Shown: in pieces, positions 39,939 to 48,966 of the stretch
How positions within the stretch are numbered: the first letter of the stretch is position 1
How the letters are laid out: every line of letters begins with the position of its first letter
Source: an uncultured Chitinophagaceae bacterium
Lineage (GTDB): Bacteria > Bacteroidota > Bacteroidia > Chitinophagales > Chitinophagaceae
NCBI GenBank assembly: GCA_936908745.1
Contig: CAKZFX010000020.1
Coordinates: 93,399 to 157,398 of the forward strand
Reading direction: 5' to 3'
DNA: 64,000 nt
The notes under the pieces: model-generated
Told to the model about the DNA's origin: nothing
The model's database searches: none
What the model saw: the letters and a program-made list of their open reading frames with translations, nothing else
Translations under genes and position numbers: made by a program

Positions 39939-39964
39939 CAGCGAATTAATTGTTATAGGGTAAT

Positions 39965-40558
39965 ATGTCAAAGAAACTCGTCCTTTATATAGCGTTTTTT
40001 GCGGTGCTGATCACGGCTTTTTATCTAATTGTCAGCAAATGGATACAACGGAACGATACTATTTCTGATGTCCGGGATTTCTCGTTTGTAAACCAGGATG
40101 GCCAGGCCGTGACGAATAAGGATGTGGAAGGTAAAGTGTATGTGGCCGAATTTTTCTACACCACCTGCAAGGGGATTTGCCCCACGATGAATAACCACAT
40201 GAAAGAAGTGTACGAGGCATTTAAAAATGAAAAGGACTTTTTAATCCTTTCACACACCTGTATGCCGGAAGTGGATTCTGTGCAGCAGTTAAAAAAATAC
40301 AGTGATTCGCTGGGCGTTGACACCAAAAAATGGATCTTCCTGACGGGTCGCAAAGACAGTTTGTATAACGTAGCGAGAACAAGCTATACGATTGACGACC
40401 CGGTGAATAACCTGAAAAATATCGACGACGACTTTTTGCATACACAATTCTGGGCCCTCGTGAATAAGGAAGGCAAAGTGAAAAAAGTATATGACGGCCT
40501 GAAAGAAAGTGAAGTAAAAGCGATGATCAAACAGATAAAAAAGCAACTCAAAAAATAA
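39965..40558 (+). CDS. SCO1/SenC family protein
   Basis: 197 residues: N-terminal membrane anchor (LVLYIAFFAVLITAFYLIVS), then a thioredoxin fold with the copper-binding TTCKGICPT (CxxxC) and the downstream His in DDDFLHTQFW. SCO proteins deliver copper to, or reduce, the CuA site of cytochrome oxidase, outside the inner membrane. It is followed by the Fur-family gene after 9 bases, so the two are likely cotranscribed, and preceded by the divergent merC, which suggests a metal-homeostasis locus. Confidence 0.9.
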   Translation: MSKKLVLYIAFFAVLITAFYLIVSKWIQRNDTISDVRDFSFVNQDGQAVTNKDVEGKVYVAEFFYTTCKGICPTMNNHMKEVYEAFKNEKDFLILSHTCMPEVDSVQQLKKYSDSLGVDTKKWIFLTGRKDSLYNVARTSYTIDDPVNNLKNIDDDFLHTQFWALVNKEGKVKKVYDGLKESEVKAMIKQIKKQLKK

Positions 40559-40567
40559 GGACCTGTT

Positions 40568-40984
40568 ATGTCAAACATTGTTGGCGACATATTGAAACGA
40601 AATAAGCTGAGTGTTACGGCCAGCCGTGAAAAAATACTCAACCTGTTTTTTGAAAATCCCGGCGCACTGGCGCATGGTGATATAGAAAAAAAAGCCGGCG
40701 AAAAATTCGACCGGGTGACTGTTTATCGTACGCTCCAGGCTTTTGTTGAAAAAGGTATTATTCATACCATTCCCACGGCCGATAATTCTGTTCGCTATGC
40801 TTTGTGTAAGGACAACTGCGAAGAAGGCCATCACCATGATCACCACGTACACTTTGTATGCAATAACTGTCATATTACGTATTGCCTCGATGATGTGGTG
40901 ACACCTGAACTCAAACTCCCGAAAGGATATACGTCCACGCATATCGAAGTGGTGGCGGAGGGCATCTGCAAAAATTGTAAATAG
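40568..40984 (+). CDS. Fur-family metal-responsive repressor
   Basis: 138 residues. Winged helix at about 10-80 (LSVTASREKILNLFFENPGALAHGDIEKKA, FDRVTVYRTLQAFVEKGIIHTI), then a metal-binding/dimerisation part: His-rich GHHHDHHVHFVCNNCHITYC and a final CKNCK, that is two CxxC pairs for a structural zinc. The subtype (Zur, Fur or PerR) cannot be fixed; the spacing and the MerC/SCO neighbours favour zinc or a related metal. Candidate operator: the GCAACA-n-TGTTGC palindrome in the merC promoter about 700 bases upstream. Confidence 0.9.
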   Translation: MSNIVGDILKRNKLSVTASREKILNLFFENPGALAHGDIEKKAGEKFDRVTVYRTLQAFVEKGIIHTIPTADNSVRYALCKDNCEEGHHHDHHVHFVCNNCHITYCLDDVVTPELKLPKGYTSTHIEVVAEGICKNCK

Positions 40985-41012
40985 ACTAAGGCAGGTGCTA
41001 TAAAAAATAAGC

Positions 41013-41032
41013 CCCGATGTAGAAACATCGGG
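41013..41032. terminator. Hairpin terminator
   Basis: Arms CCCGATGT and ACATCGGG around AGAA. On the minus strand it is followed by a T-rich run (CTTATTTTTT), so it may end the M3 peptidase transcript as well as the Fur transcript. Confidence 0.75.
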
Positions 41033-41179
41033 ACTTAAGGTTAAGGCTCTGATTAGTAGCTATTTTAAAAACTTGTTGTGGTTGCAACCAAGTTGTTGTA
41101 ATTGTTTTTGCTTTCTCAAAAATAGGGTGCGCCACCCGATTTTCGAAATTTATGGCCTACCACTTTTGGGGTATTTTCA

Positions 41180-42910
41180 TTAAGAATTTCCTAAAGACGT
41201 TATTTCCTGCTTTACAAATTGCATTAATGTGCTGATATGTGCCGGCGAAAAATCAAAACGCAGCCCTGCGGTCTTAAATAAGTCAGGCAAAGTGGCGGTT
41301 CCGCCTTTTTCCAAAGCTGATACATAATTATTTAACGCCTGTTCCGGGTTTTTTTTGAACTGTTGCCACAAACCAATGGCTCCCAATTGTGCAATTCCGT
41401 ATTCGATATAGTAAAACGGAACTTCAAAGAGGTGCAATTGACGCTGCCAGCTATAGTTGCGGTATTTTGCAAGCCCTGAAAAATCAATCACGGGCGAAGA
41501 AAACTCATCCTGTATTTCCGCCCATTTTTCAAGGCGTTCTCCAGGCGTATGTTGCGGATTTTCAAATACCCAGTGCTGGAATTTATCAATCGTAGCGATC
41601 CATGGAAAAATAGTGATCACTCTTTCTAACTGCTGTTCTTTTGCCCGCAGTAATTCTTCTTTATTGTCAAAAAACACATCCCAGTATCCCATGCTGAATA
41701 ATTCCATGGACATACTCGCCACTTCTGCGATCTCTGTGGGATATTCTTTAAAACCTGCCAGTTCAAGGTTATGTGATAAGAAAGAATGGATGGCGTGGCC
41801 ACCTTCGTGGACCATTGTTGTAACATCGTCTAACTGCCCGGCCGCATTCATAAAAATAAACGGCGCACCTGATTCGGCTAACGGGCAATTGTAACCACCC
41901 GGCGCTTTTCCTTTGCGGCTTTCCAAATCGAGGTGTCCCAATTCTTTCATCTTGCGCAGGCAATCCGCAAAAAATGGCTGGAGTTTATCAAAACAAGCGA
42001 TCGTTTTTTGTACTAACTCATCACCGTTTGAAAAGGGACGCAATGGTTCAATACCCACCGGCTCTGCTTCGATATCCCACGGACGCAAGCTGTCTAAACC
42101 TAATTTTTTCTTTTTGGCTTCATACAGGTCATTTACCAGCGGCATCACATGCAGCTTCACCGCTTCATGAAACTGGAAACAATCTTCCTTTGTATAATCA
42201 AAACGGCCGAGCTCTGCAAAACGATAGTCGCGGTAGTTTTCAAAACCGGCATTCGTTGCCACCTGCTGGCGTTTTTGTAAAAGCGTGGTATATAATTTAT
42301 CGAGCTCTTCTTTATCCTGTATTCTTCTTGTATTGATCTTATGATATACTTCTTCACGAACACTGCGGTCAGGATCTTCTAAAAACTTAGCGGCTTGTTG
42401 CAATGTATATTCTTGTCCTTTTACTTCCACCGTCATCTTACCGGCGATCACACCAAACTGTTGTTGCAATACATTCAGCTCGGCTTGAATCGGGATATTC
42501 GCTTCGCGGAAAAGATCAATGCTCTTTTTTACATTGCGGATATAGGTAAAATATTTTTCCTGGTCGAGCTCTTTTACAAATGGGCTGGCGATTAATTTTT
42601 TATTCAGTTTATCAGCATACGGTTGTACCCGTGGCTGAATTTCCATCATAAAAAATGTAAAGGCTTCCTCCAGCGTTTTATTTTCTGTATCGCAGGTCAT
42701 TTTGATCTGTCGCCAGCAGGCATCTTCGCTGATGGCTGCTTCTATTTCACTTGCATCTTTTAACCATTGTTCCAGGTCCTGTACGGAATTGATTTCCCTT
42801 TCATCCAATGCTTTGAAGTAAGGTTCGATCGTTTCCCATTTATCAATCACGAGGGATTCGGGCAAAAAATGGCGTTCCAGTTTTTTTATATCGGCTGAAT
42901 ATTGCATCAT
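41180..42910 (-). CDS. M3 family oligoendopeptidase
   Basis: 576 residues, cytoplasmic, helical. Zinc metalloprotease with HExxH as MVHEGGHAIHSFLSH (about residue 370) and the third ligand Glu in EYPTEIAEVASMSMELF. The surrounding FIFMNAAGQLDDVTTM and the C-terminal NYSWQRQLHLFEVPFYYIEYG are typical of the PepF/M3 group, which cleaves short peptides. Starts with two ATG codons (42910 and 42907). Stand-alone. Confidence 0.92.
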   Translation of the reverse strand: MMQYSADIKKLERHFLPESLVIDKWETIEPYFKALDEREINSVQDLEQWLKDASEIEAAISEDACWRQIKMTCDTENKTLEEAFTFFMMEIQPRVQPYADKLNKKLIASPFVKELDQEKYFTYIRNVKKSIDLFREANIPIQAELNVLQQQFGVIAGKMTVEVKGQEYTLQQAAKFLEDPDRSVREEVYHKINTRRIQDKEELDKLYTTLLQKRQQVATNAGFENYRDYRFAELGRFDYTKEDCFQFHEAVKLHVMPLVNDLYEAKKKKLGLDSLRPWDIEAEPVGIEPLRPFSNGDELVQKTIACFDKLQPFFADCLRKMKELGHLDLESRKGKAPGGYNCPLAESGAPFIFMNAAGQLDDVTTMVHEGGHAIHSFLSHNLELAGFKEYPTEIAEVASMSMELFSMGYWDVFFDNKEELLRAKEQQLERVITIFPWIATIDKFQHWVFENPQHTPGERLEKWAEIQDEFSSPVIDFSGLAKYRNYSWQRQLHLFEVPFYYIEYGIAQLGAIGLWQQFKKNPEQALNNYVSALEKGGTATLPDLFKTAGLRFDFSPAHISTLMQFVKQEITSLGNS

Positions 42911-42977
42911 ATACTATTTAAAACACAAAAGCCATCCAGGTTGTTGACTGAACAGCTTTTGCATATAAAGTGTTTGC

Positions 42978-43583
42978 TTATTTTTTCTTTGGCGCTGCTT
43001 TCTTTTTAGGCGCTGCTTCTTCGCTATCGTCTTTAGCTGCTGCTTTCTTGGTCGTCTTGGCAGCTTTGGCTGGTTTTTCTTCAGCTTCGGCTTTAGGCTC
43101 TTTTGCTTCTTTTGCAGCTTTTGCTTTTTTAGCTGGTTTCTTTTCTTCCGCTGCCGGTGCTTCTGCTGCTACTTCTTCCACTTGCTCATCTTCTGGGTAT
43201 TCGGTGAGCTTGATCTCCACATCATTTTTTTTCAGGATGGAGAACCATTTCACCATTTTCTTCATATCGCTGTTATACACTCTTTCAAAGTCCATATCAG
43301 GATAGGCTTTTTCAAAATAGCTTCTTACGGCTGCCGCATCTTTATCATCAGGTAATGTACCACCTGTTTTATCCATTGACTGGAAAATATCAACAAGGTT
43401 TACATTATCACGCACGGTATACACTTCAATGCTTTCCAATTGCGAAAACTGGTGAATACGGCTTGATACGAATTGTGTAGCTTTTGTTTCGAGGGAGCGT
43501 ACGATCGCCCCGTCTGTTTTACTGCTGATCAGTTCAAATAAGCCCGGCAACCCGGTAACGGCAACAAGTTTACTGTACTCCAT
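42978..43583 (-). CDS. DUF5606 domain protein with Lys/Ala-rich tail
   Basis: 201 residues. Residues 1-135 match the DUF5606 pattern found throughout Bacteroidota: YSKLVAVTGLPGLFELISSKTDGAIVRSLE, LESIEVYT, and KMVKWFSILKKNDVEI. Residues 140-201 are a low-complexity tail of KPAKKAKAAKEAKEPKAEAE type, resembling histone H1-like or nucleic-acid-binding tails. Function unknown; cytoplasmic. Located 67 bases upstream of the M3 peptidase in the same direction. Confidence 0.85.
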   Translation of the reverse strand: MEYSKLVAVTGLPGLFELISSKTDGAIVRSLETKATQFVSSRIHQFSQLESIEVYTVRDNVNLVDIFQSMDKTGGTLPDDKDAAAVRSYFEKAYPDMDFERVYNSDMKKMVKWFSILKKNDVEIKLTEYPEDEQVEEVAAEAPAAEEKKPAKKAKAAKEAKEPKAEAEEKPAKAAKTTKKAAAKDDSEEAAPKKKAAPKKK

Positions 43584-43783
43584 ATACTATTATAAAAATT
43601 AAAATAAGGGACTGCAAGATACTTGAGTTCGGGCAAATGCCCTTCATCCTTATTAAAATCAAATTAAATGGGCCATAAAAATCATTGAAGATCAGCGCAG
43701 CGCTGAAATATGGTGTCAAAAATGCAGTAACGACCTACGAAGGTTTGCTTCCTTTTAGGCGTCCAATGGCTTAATTAAGTTTT

Positions 43784-46660
43784 ATGAGGAGAATTTATAT
43801 TTTATTGATCGTATTAGTTATTTCTGCTGTTTCACAGGCCCAGTCCGTAAAAGGCAAATTGTTAGATCTTATTGATAATAAACCGTTACCGGGCGCCACC
43901 TTGGCACTTAAGTCGGTAAAAGATTCAAACAGCGTTTTTATGGCCGTTTCTGATACGTCAGGACGTTTTAGCTTCAACGCTATCCCGGCAGATTCATTTT
44001 TCCTCCAGGTCAGTTTTATAGGCTATGAAAATTATAAGCAAATCTTAGCGCTGAGCGATTCTATGCCTTCGGTGGATCTCGGCACTTTATTTATACCGAA
44101 AAAAAGTACAGAGATCGGTGGTGTGACCGTAACGGCCAAAACACCACCCGCACAGCAAAAAGGCGACACTACGCAGTATAATGCCAGCCAGTTTAAAGTG
44201 AACCCGGATGCTACAGTAGAGGATTTGGTGAAAAAAATGCCCGGCATTACGGTTGACAGGGACGGAACCGTGACGGCACAGGGCGAACAGGTGCGGAAAG
44301 TGACCATTGATGGCCGTGATTTCTTTGGTGATGATGCTTCGGCGGCTTTGCGTAACCTGCCATCTGAAGTGGTGGACAAAATACAGGTATTTGACCGCCT
44401 GAGCGACCAGGCACAGTTTACCGGCGTGGATGATGGTAATTCTCAAAAATCAATCAATATCGTTACCAAAGCAGGTATGCGCAACGGGCAGTTTGGACGT
44501 ATCTATGCCGGTGTGGGTACCGACAGCAGGTACCAGGGAGGTGGTAATGTGAGTTTCTTTAAAAACAATCGCCGGATCTCGCTGGTTGGCCTTGTAAATA
44601 ATATCAACCAGCAAAACTTCGGATCACAAGACCTGTTGGGATTGACCAGCAGCGGCGGTCGTGGTGGTGGCGGCAATTTTGGTGGTGGTGGCCGTGGCGG
44701 CGGAGGCAATCGCGGCGGCGGTGGCAACTTTGGTGGTGGCGGCAGCGGTAATTTCCTTGTAGGTCAGCAAAGCGGTATCAGCAAAACAAACGCATTTGGT
44801 ATCAACTATTCGGATAAATGGGGCAGCAAGATAGATGCAAGCGGCAGTTATTTCTTTAATAACAGTACGACTAACAACAACACGATTTCCAATACACAGT
44901 CTTTTGTAAAACCGGATTCAACATTATTCCTCGATGACTCATCGCTGACAAGAACCACCAATTATAATCACCGGATCAATTTCAGGATGGAATATAAAAT
45001 TGATTCCAACAATACATTGATCATTACACCGAACCTGAGTTTCCAGAAAAATGACGCAGAAGGCAATACCACCAGCTCCAGCTATTATGATATGCTGAAT
45101 GGTATGCAAAGCCGTTCTGTACGCAATACCAACTCATTGAATTCAGGATTCAACTTTGGTAATAATATTTTATACCGTCACTCTTTTGCAAAAAGAGGAA
45201 GAACGATTTCCTTGAACCTCAACACAACATTTAATAACCGTGACGGAGAATCGTTTCTTGAATCAGCCAATACGTATTTCAACAGTTCCAACCTGAACGA
45301 TACGATCAACCAGTTTACCGACAGTAAAACAAAAACAAGAACAATCTCCACGAATATTATTTATACAGAACCGATTGGTCAGAAAGGACAGTTGCAATTT
45401 AATTACAATCCTTCCTTTACCACCAATACGGCAGACAGGCTTACCTATCAGTATGACAATAACGGAGGCAAGTATTCAGTATTTGATACAACATTGTCCA
45501 ACAAATTTGAGAATACCTACAATACGCAGAATGCGGGGATCACCTATCGTTTGGGCGACAGGGACAACCAGTTTTCTGTGGGTTTAAATTATCAGTATTC
45601 TTCGTTGAACAGCGACCAGGAGTTCCCGGTGGCAACAACGATCAGCCGGAATTTTTCAAACGTGCTGCCTAATATCCAGTTGAGAAGAAAGTTATCGGCA
45701 AGAAGTAATATCCGTTTGTTCTATCGTGCGTCGGTCAATGCACCATCGGTGAATCAATTGCAAAGTGTGATTGATATCAGCAACCCGCTACGGTTGACAA
45801 CGGGTAATTCAGAACTTGATCAGCAATACACTCATTTTGTTTCAGCACGTTATGTGTTTACCAATACACAAAAAGGACAGAGTTTCTTTGCCAATTTCTT
45901 TGTGCAAAAAGTGAATGATTATGTAGCGAATGCAACTTATACAGCGTTGACGGATTCAGTGCTGGCACCGGGTGTTGTTTTATACCGGGGATCGCAGTTG
46001 ACAAAGCCGGTGAACCTTGATGGTTACTGGAGTTTCCGTTCCTTCTTTACGTTTGGTCAGCCGGTTAAATTCATCAAATCAAATGTTAACCTCAACGCCG
46101 GTTTCTCTTATAGCCGGCTGCCCGGTTTGGTTAATAATTTAGCTACTTCTTCCAACACTTATACCTATAGCGGTGGTATCGTAGTGGCAAGTAATATCAG
46201 CGAATATGTTGACTTCAACGTTTCTTATAATACCAATTACAATATTGTAAAAAACACGGTGCAGCCAAGCCTGAACCAGAATTACCTCCAGCAATCAGCA
46301 GGCTTGCAGGTAAACCTGTTGTCAAAATCGGGATGGTTTTTACAAAACGATATCAGCAATCAATCTTACAGCGGTTTGTCTGAAGGCTTTAACCAGAGCT
46401 TCTGGTTGTGGAATGCCGGTTTGGGTAAAAAATTCCTGAAAAACAGGCAGGGTGAATTAAAGCTGACTGTTTTTGATTTGCTGAAACAAAACCAGAGCAT
46501 CACCAGAACAGTAGGCGATTCGTATGTGGAGGATGTGCAGAACCTCGTATTACGTCAGTATTTTATGCTTACGTTTACTTATAACCTTAAAAATTTTGGT
46601 AAAGCCAAAGCAAGCAGCGGCGGCCCGAGAAGAGATATGGGTGGCCCGCCAAGATTTTAA
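43784..46660 (+). CDS. Outer-membrane beta-barrel receptor with glycine-rich insertion
   Basis: 958 residues, same design as the protein at 5980-8790: signal peptide (LLIVLVISAVSQAQ), carboxypeptidase-like beta-sandwich (about 20-110; VKGKLLDLIDNKPLPGATLAL), plug (about 115-225; VEDLVKKMPGITVDRDG, NIVTKAGMRNGQFGRIYAGV) and a barrel to the C-terminus. An Arg/Asn-spiced poly-Gly segment (FGGGGRGGGGNRGGGGNFGG) occurs at about residues 290-325, and the extreme C-terminus is also Gly/Pro/Arg-rich. No TonB/SusD partner nearby. The following ECF sigma gene starts 30 bases on, so the receptor and the sigma operon may be linked. Confidence 0.86.
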   Translation: MRRIYILLIVLVISAVSQAQSVKGKLLDLIDNKPLPGATLALKSVKDSNSVFMAVSDTSGRFSFNAIPADSFFLQVSFIGYENYKQILALSDSMPSVDLGTLFIPKKSTEIGGVTVTAKTPPAQQKGDTTQYNASQFKVNPDATVEDLVKKMPGITVDRDGTVTAQGEQVRKVTIDGRDFFGDDASAALRNLPSEVVDKIQVFDRLSDQAQFTGVDDGNSQKSINIVTKAGMRNGQFGRIYAGVGTDSRYQGGGNVSFFKNNRRISLVGLVNNINQQNFGSQDLLGLTSSGGRGGGGNFGGGGRGGGGNRGGGGNFGGGGSGNFLVGQQSGISKTNAFGINYSDKWGSKIDASGSYFFNNSTTNNNTISNTQSFVKPDSTLFLDDSSLTRTTNYNHRINFRMEYKIDSNNTLIITPNLSFQKNDAEGNTTSSSYYDMLNGMQSRSVRNTNSLNSGFNFGNNILYRHSFAKRGRTISLNLNTTFNNRDGESFLESANTYFNSSNLNDTINQFTDSKTKTRTISTNIIYTEPIGQKGQLQFNYNPSFTTNTADRLTYQYDNNGGKYSVFDTTLSNKFENTYNTQNAGITYRLGDRDNQFSVGLNYQYSSLNSDQEFPVATTISRNFSNVLPNIQLRRKLSARSNIRLFYRASVNAPSVNQLQSVIDISNPLRLTTGNSELDQQYTHFVSARYVFTNTQKGQSFFANFFVQKVNDYVANATYTALTDSVLAPGVVLYRGSQLTKPVNLDGYWSFRSFFTFGQPVKFIKSNVNLNAGFSYSRLPGLVNNLATSSNTYTYSGGIVVASNISEYVDFNVSYNTNYNIVKNTVQPSLNQNYLQQSAGLQVNLLSKSGWFLQNDISNQSYSGLSEGFNQSFWLWNAGLGKKFLKNRQGELKLTVFDLLKQNQSITRTVGDSYVEDVQNLVLRQYFMLTFTYNLKNFGKAKASSGGPRRDMGGPPRF

Positions 46661-46689
46661 AACCAGCCAGCGACGGGTCAATCCAAAAT

Positions 46690-47295
46690 TTGCGTAATAT
46701 CGCTTTCCCGTCAAAAACCAAATGCTTGGACGAAAGAATTTTAGTAGAACAATTAAAACAGGGAGACGAAAGTGCTTTCAAAACCATTGTTGAGACCTGG
46801 CAGAATATGGTCTACAACACGGCTTTGGGCATTGTGCAAAACCCGGAAGATGCGGAAGATATAGCGCAGGAAACATTCGTGCAGGTGTATCAATCCATCG
46901 GCTCTTTTAAAGGAGAATCCAAGTTTTCGACCTGGTTATACCGGATCACGATTGCCAAGGCGCTGGACCACGAACGAAGAAAAAAGCGGAAAAAAAGATT
47001 TGCCTTTGTCCGCAGCATTTTTGGCGAGGACAGCGAAGTGGTGGTCAACCCTCCCGACTTTCAGCATCCCGGCGTGGTGATGGACAAAAAGGAAGATGCG
47101 GCTGTATTGTTCAAAGCTATTAGTGAACTTCCTGAAAATCAAAGAATTGCCTTTACACTCCACAAAGTGGACGGGCTTAGTTACCAGGAAGTGAGCGAGG
47201 TGATGGAAACCACCGTTTCCTCCGTAGAATCCCTGATGCACCGGGCTAAAACCAACCTTAAAAAGAAACTCGAAGATCATTACAAAGAGAAATAA
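46690..47295 (+). CDS. ECF RNA polymerase sigma factor
   Basis: About 190-201 residues. Sigma region 2 (NMVYNTALGIVQNPEDAEDIAQETFVQVYQSIG, binding the -10 region) and region 4 (LPENQRIAFTLHKVDGLSYQEVSEVM, ending VSSVESLMHRAKTNLKKKL) are clear. The start is uncertain: TTG at 46690 or TTG at 46729 (giving DERILVEQLKQGDES); no in-frame ATG exists at the front. First gene of a four-gene run with a membrane protein and two Spy-like proteins, as in metal- or envelope-stress sigma systems. Confidence 0.9.
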   Translation: MRNIAFPSKTKCLDERILVEQLKQGDESAFKTIVETWQNMVYNTALGIVQNPEDAEDIAQETFVQVYQSIGSFKGESKFSTWLYRITIAKALDHERRKKRKKRFAFVRSIFGEDSEVVVNPPDFQHPGVVMDKKEDAAVLFKAISELPENQRIAFTLHKVDGLSYQEVSEVMETTVSSVESLMHRAKTNLKKKLEDHYKEK

Positions 47296-47339
47296 ACAAA
47301 CCACAGGTTTTTGGAACCTGTCAACGTCAAATTAAACGC

Positions 47340-47687
47340 ATGAAGACAAGACCCGATATTGATAAAAAGGTAGAAGATGCGCTGTCAAGCCTTGACGGCA
47401 TCCAGCGGGCAGAGCCTGCTCCTTTCTTCTACACCCGTGTGATCGGCCGGTTGCAGCGCAAAGAATCTGTTTGGGAAAAAACAGGTTCCTTTATTGCCCG
47501 CCCGGCAGTGGTAATCGCTGGTTTGGTGTTGATATTAGCTGTCAACATCTCCCTGCTGTTTTCGCAGCAAAGCAGTACAAAAACAAGTACGCCTGTTTCA
47601 TCCATGACGGATGAGTTGAAAACAGATAACGAATATATCCTTGCCAGCAGCAGCAGTTTTGATTACGAAAACCTTGATCCGCAATGA
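47340..47687 (+). CDS. Single-pass membrane protein, probable anti-sigma factor
   Basis: 115 residues: cytoplasmic N-terminus of about 55 residues (TRPDIDKKVEDALSSLDGIQ), one membrane helix (PAVVIAGLVLILAVNISLLF), short periplasmic tail. Size, topology and position right after an ECF sigma gene fit a small anti-sigma factor, but no zinc-binding anti-sigma motif is present, so this is inference. Its stop overlaps the next start (ATGA), so the two are translationally coupled. Confidence 0.65.
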   Translation: MKTRPDIDKKVEDALSSLDGIQRAEPAPFFYTRVIGRLQRKESVWEKTGSFIARPAVVIAGLVLILAVNISLLFSQQSSTKTSTPVSSMTDELKTDNEYILASSSSFDYENLDPQ

Positions 47688-48199
47688 GCACTCCATCCAG
47701 AAATAAAAACCTTGTATTCATCATCGCAGTATTGCTGCTGACCAATATCGGCGTCCTTGCTTACTTTTTATGGTTCAGGGATTGCGAGCCTAAAAATCAC
47801 ATGGGCGACAGGGGCCGTGGCAGCGGTATCATGATTGACGCATTGCAAAAAGAAGTGGGCTTCACCGATGCGCAAATGGATGCGTATAAAAAATTAAAAG
47901 AAGAGCAGAAGCAAACTGTGCGCCCGTTATTTGAAGAAATGCGCAAAGCCAAAGAAAGTTTATTTCAACTGGTAAGCGATACGGCAGTAACTGATTCATT
48001 GGTGCAGCAGACAGCTGATAAGATTGCCTTGCAGCAAAAAAATATCGATATACAGGCTTTAGATCATTTTAAAAAAGTGAGAGCACTTTGTACTACTGAT
48101 GAACAACGTGTAAAATATGATTCGGCTTTGTTGAAAATGATGCGCAAAATGGGCAAACCCCCGCATAAGCCCGACGCATCTAAAGAGGTGAAAAAATAA
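47684..48199 (+). CDS. Spy/CpxP-like periplasmic protein with membrane anchor
   Basis: 171 residues: membrane helix (VFIIAVLLLTNIGVLAYFLWF), then a helical periplasmic part with a Spy-like LTxxQ-type motif (VGFTDAQMDAYKKLKEEQ, residues 55-75) and RPLFEEMRKAKESLFQLV, and Lys-rich end. The shape recalls periplasmic metal sensors such as CnrX and the Spy/CpxP chaperones. As part of an ECF sigma operon it is probably the sensor that controls the anti-sigma protein. ATG overlaps the previous stop. Confidence 0.75.
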   Translation: MSTPSRNKNLVFIIAVLLLTNIGVLAYFLWFRDCEPKNHMGDRGRGSGIMIDALQKEVGFTDAQMDAYKKLKEEQKQTVRPLFEEMRKAKESLFQLVSDTAVTDSLVQQTADKIALQQKNIDIQALDHFKKVRALCTTDEQRVKYDSALLKMMRKMGKPPHKPDASKEVKK

Positions 48200-48227
48200 C
48201 TTTCAATAACTACACAATTAAATCAAA

Positions 48228-48644
48228 ATGAAAAAACATCTCCTGTTAGTAGCTGTAATCATGATTACAGGCGCAGTGGTTTCCTACGCACAACCCGGTG
48301 GTGGTGGCTTCCAGCGCCGCACAGTGGAAGAAAGAGTGCAGGCAGTTCACAATAAAATTGACAGTGCTTTCAAACCGGAAGCGGCAAAGCTGACGCAGAT
48401 TGATGCTGTGTTTACAAAGTATTATAAGGATAGCGACAAACTAAGAGAAGAAATGATGAGTGGTGGCGAGCGTCCTGACTTCCAGGCGATGAGAGAAAAA
48501 ATGCAGCCGTTGACGGATGCAAGAGATAAAGAATTGAAAACTTTGCTGGGCGATGATAACTATAAAGTTTGGAAAGATAGCATTGAACCTTCTATGATGC
48601 CAAGAAGACAAGGTGGCGGCGGCGGTGGCCGTAACGGTCAATAA
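48228..48644 (+). CDS. Secreted Spy-like helical protein
   Basis: 138 residues: signal peptide (LLLVAVIMITGAVVSYAQ), then a helical mature part with RTVEERVQAVHNKIDSAFK, LTQIDAVFTKYYKDSDKLREE and a glycine-rich end (RRQGGGGGGRNGQ). It resembles a second, soluble Spy-type protein. Last gene of the sigma operon; an intrinsic terminator lies at 48680. Confidence 0.7.
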   Translation: MKKHLLLVAVIMITGAVVSYAQPGGGGFQRRTVEERVQAVHNKIDSAFKPEAAKLTQIDAVFTKYYKDSDKLREEMMSGGERPDFQAMREKMQPLTDARDKELKTLLGDDNYKVWKDSIEPSMMPRRQGGGGGGRNGQ

Positions 48645-48679
48645 AAAAGTTTGATCTATACACCATAGACCCTACAAGG

Positions 48680-48704
48680 CCTCCCGGTTTCGGGAGGTTT
48701 TTTT
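48680..48704 (+). terminator. Intrinsic terminator of the sigma operon
   Basis: CCTCCCG / CGGGAGG around GTTT followed by TTTTTTT. Confidence 0.9.
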
Positions 48705-48705
48705 A

Positions 48706-48940
48706 TGTAAAGGCCACAGAGAGTCACGGGGATAAAGAGAATCGCAGAGAATAAATCAATTTCCCACGAAGACACAAAGAATCACAAAGGAGTTAGCTGT
48801 GAAAGCTTTGCGTCCTTGCGACTTAGCGATTAAGCTCTCTGCGACTCTCTCTTTCTCTTGTTCTCCGCGGTAAAAAAATCTCTGCATATCTCCGTTACTC
48901 TGTGGCCATAAAATAATAATGCAGGTGTATTTAAATTCTG
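48706..48940. repeat. CACAGAG-type inverted repeat (gene-free gap)
   Basis: The stretch starts with GGCCACAGAGAGTCACGGGG (from 48711) and ends with CTCTGTGGCC near 48896-48906: a near-perfect long inverted repeat. In between are CACGAAGACACAAAGAATC, CACAAAGGAG, CTTTGCGTCCTTGCG, and CTCTGCGACTCTC. Shows the family's palindromic design most clearly. No gene. Confidence 0.75.
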
Positions 48941-48966
48941 TAACTTAATCAGCCAAAAACGATAAC

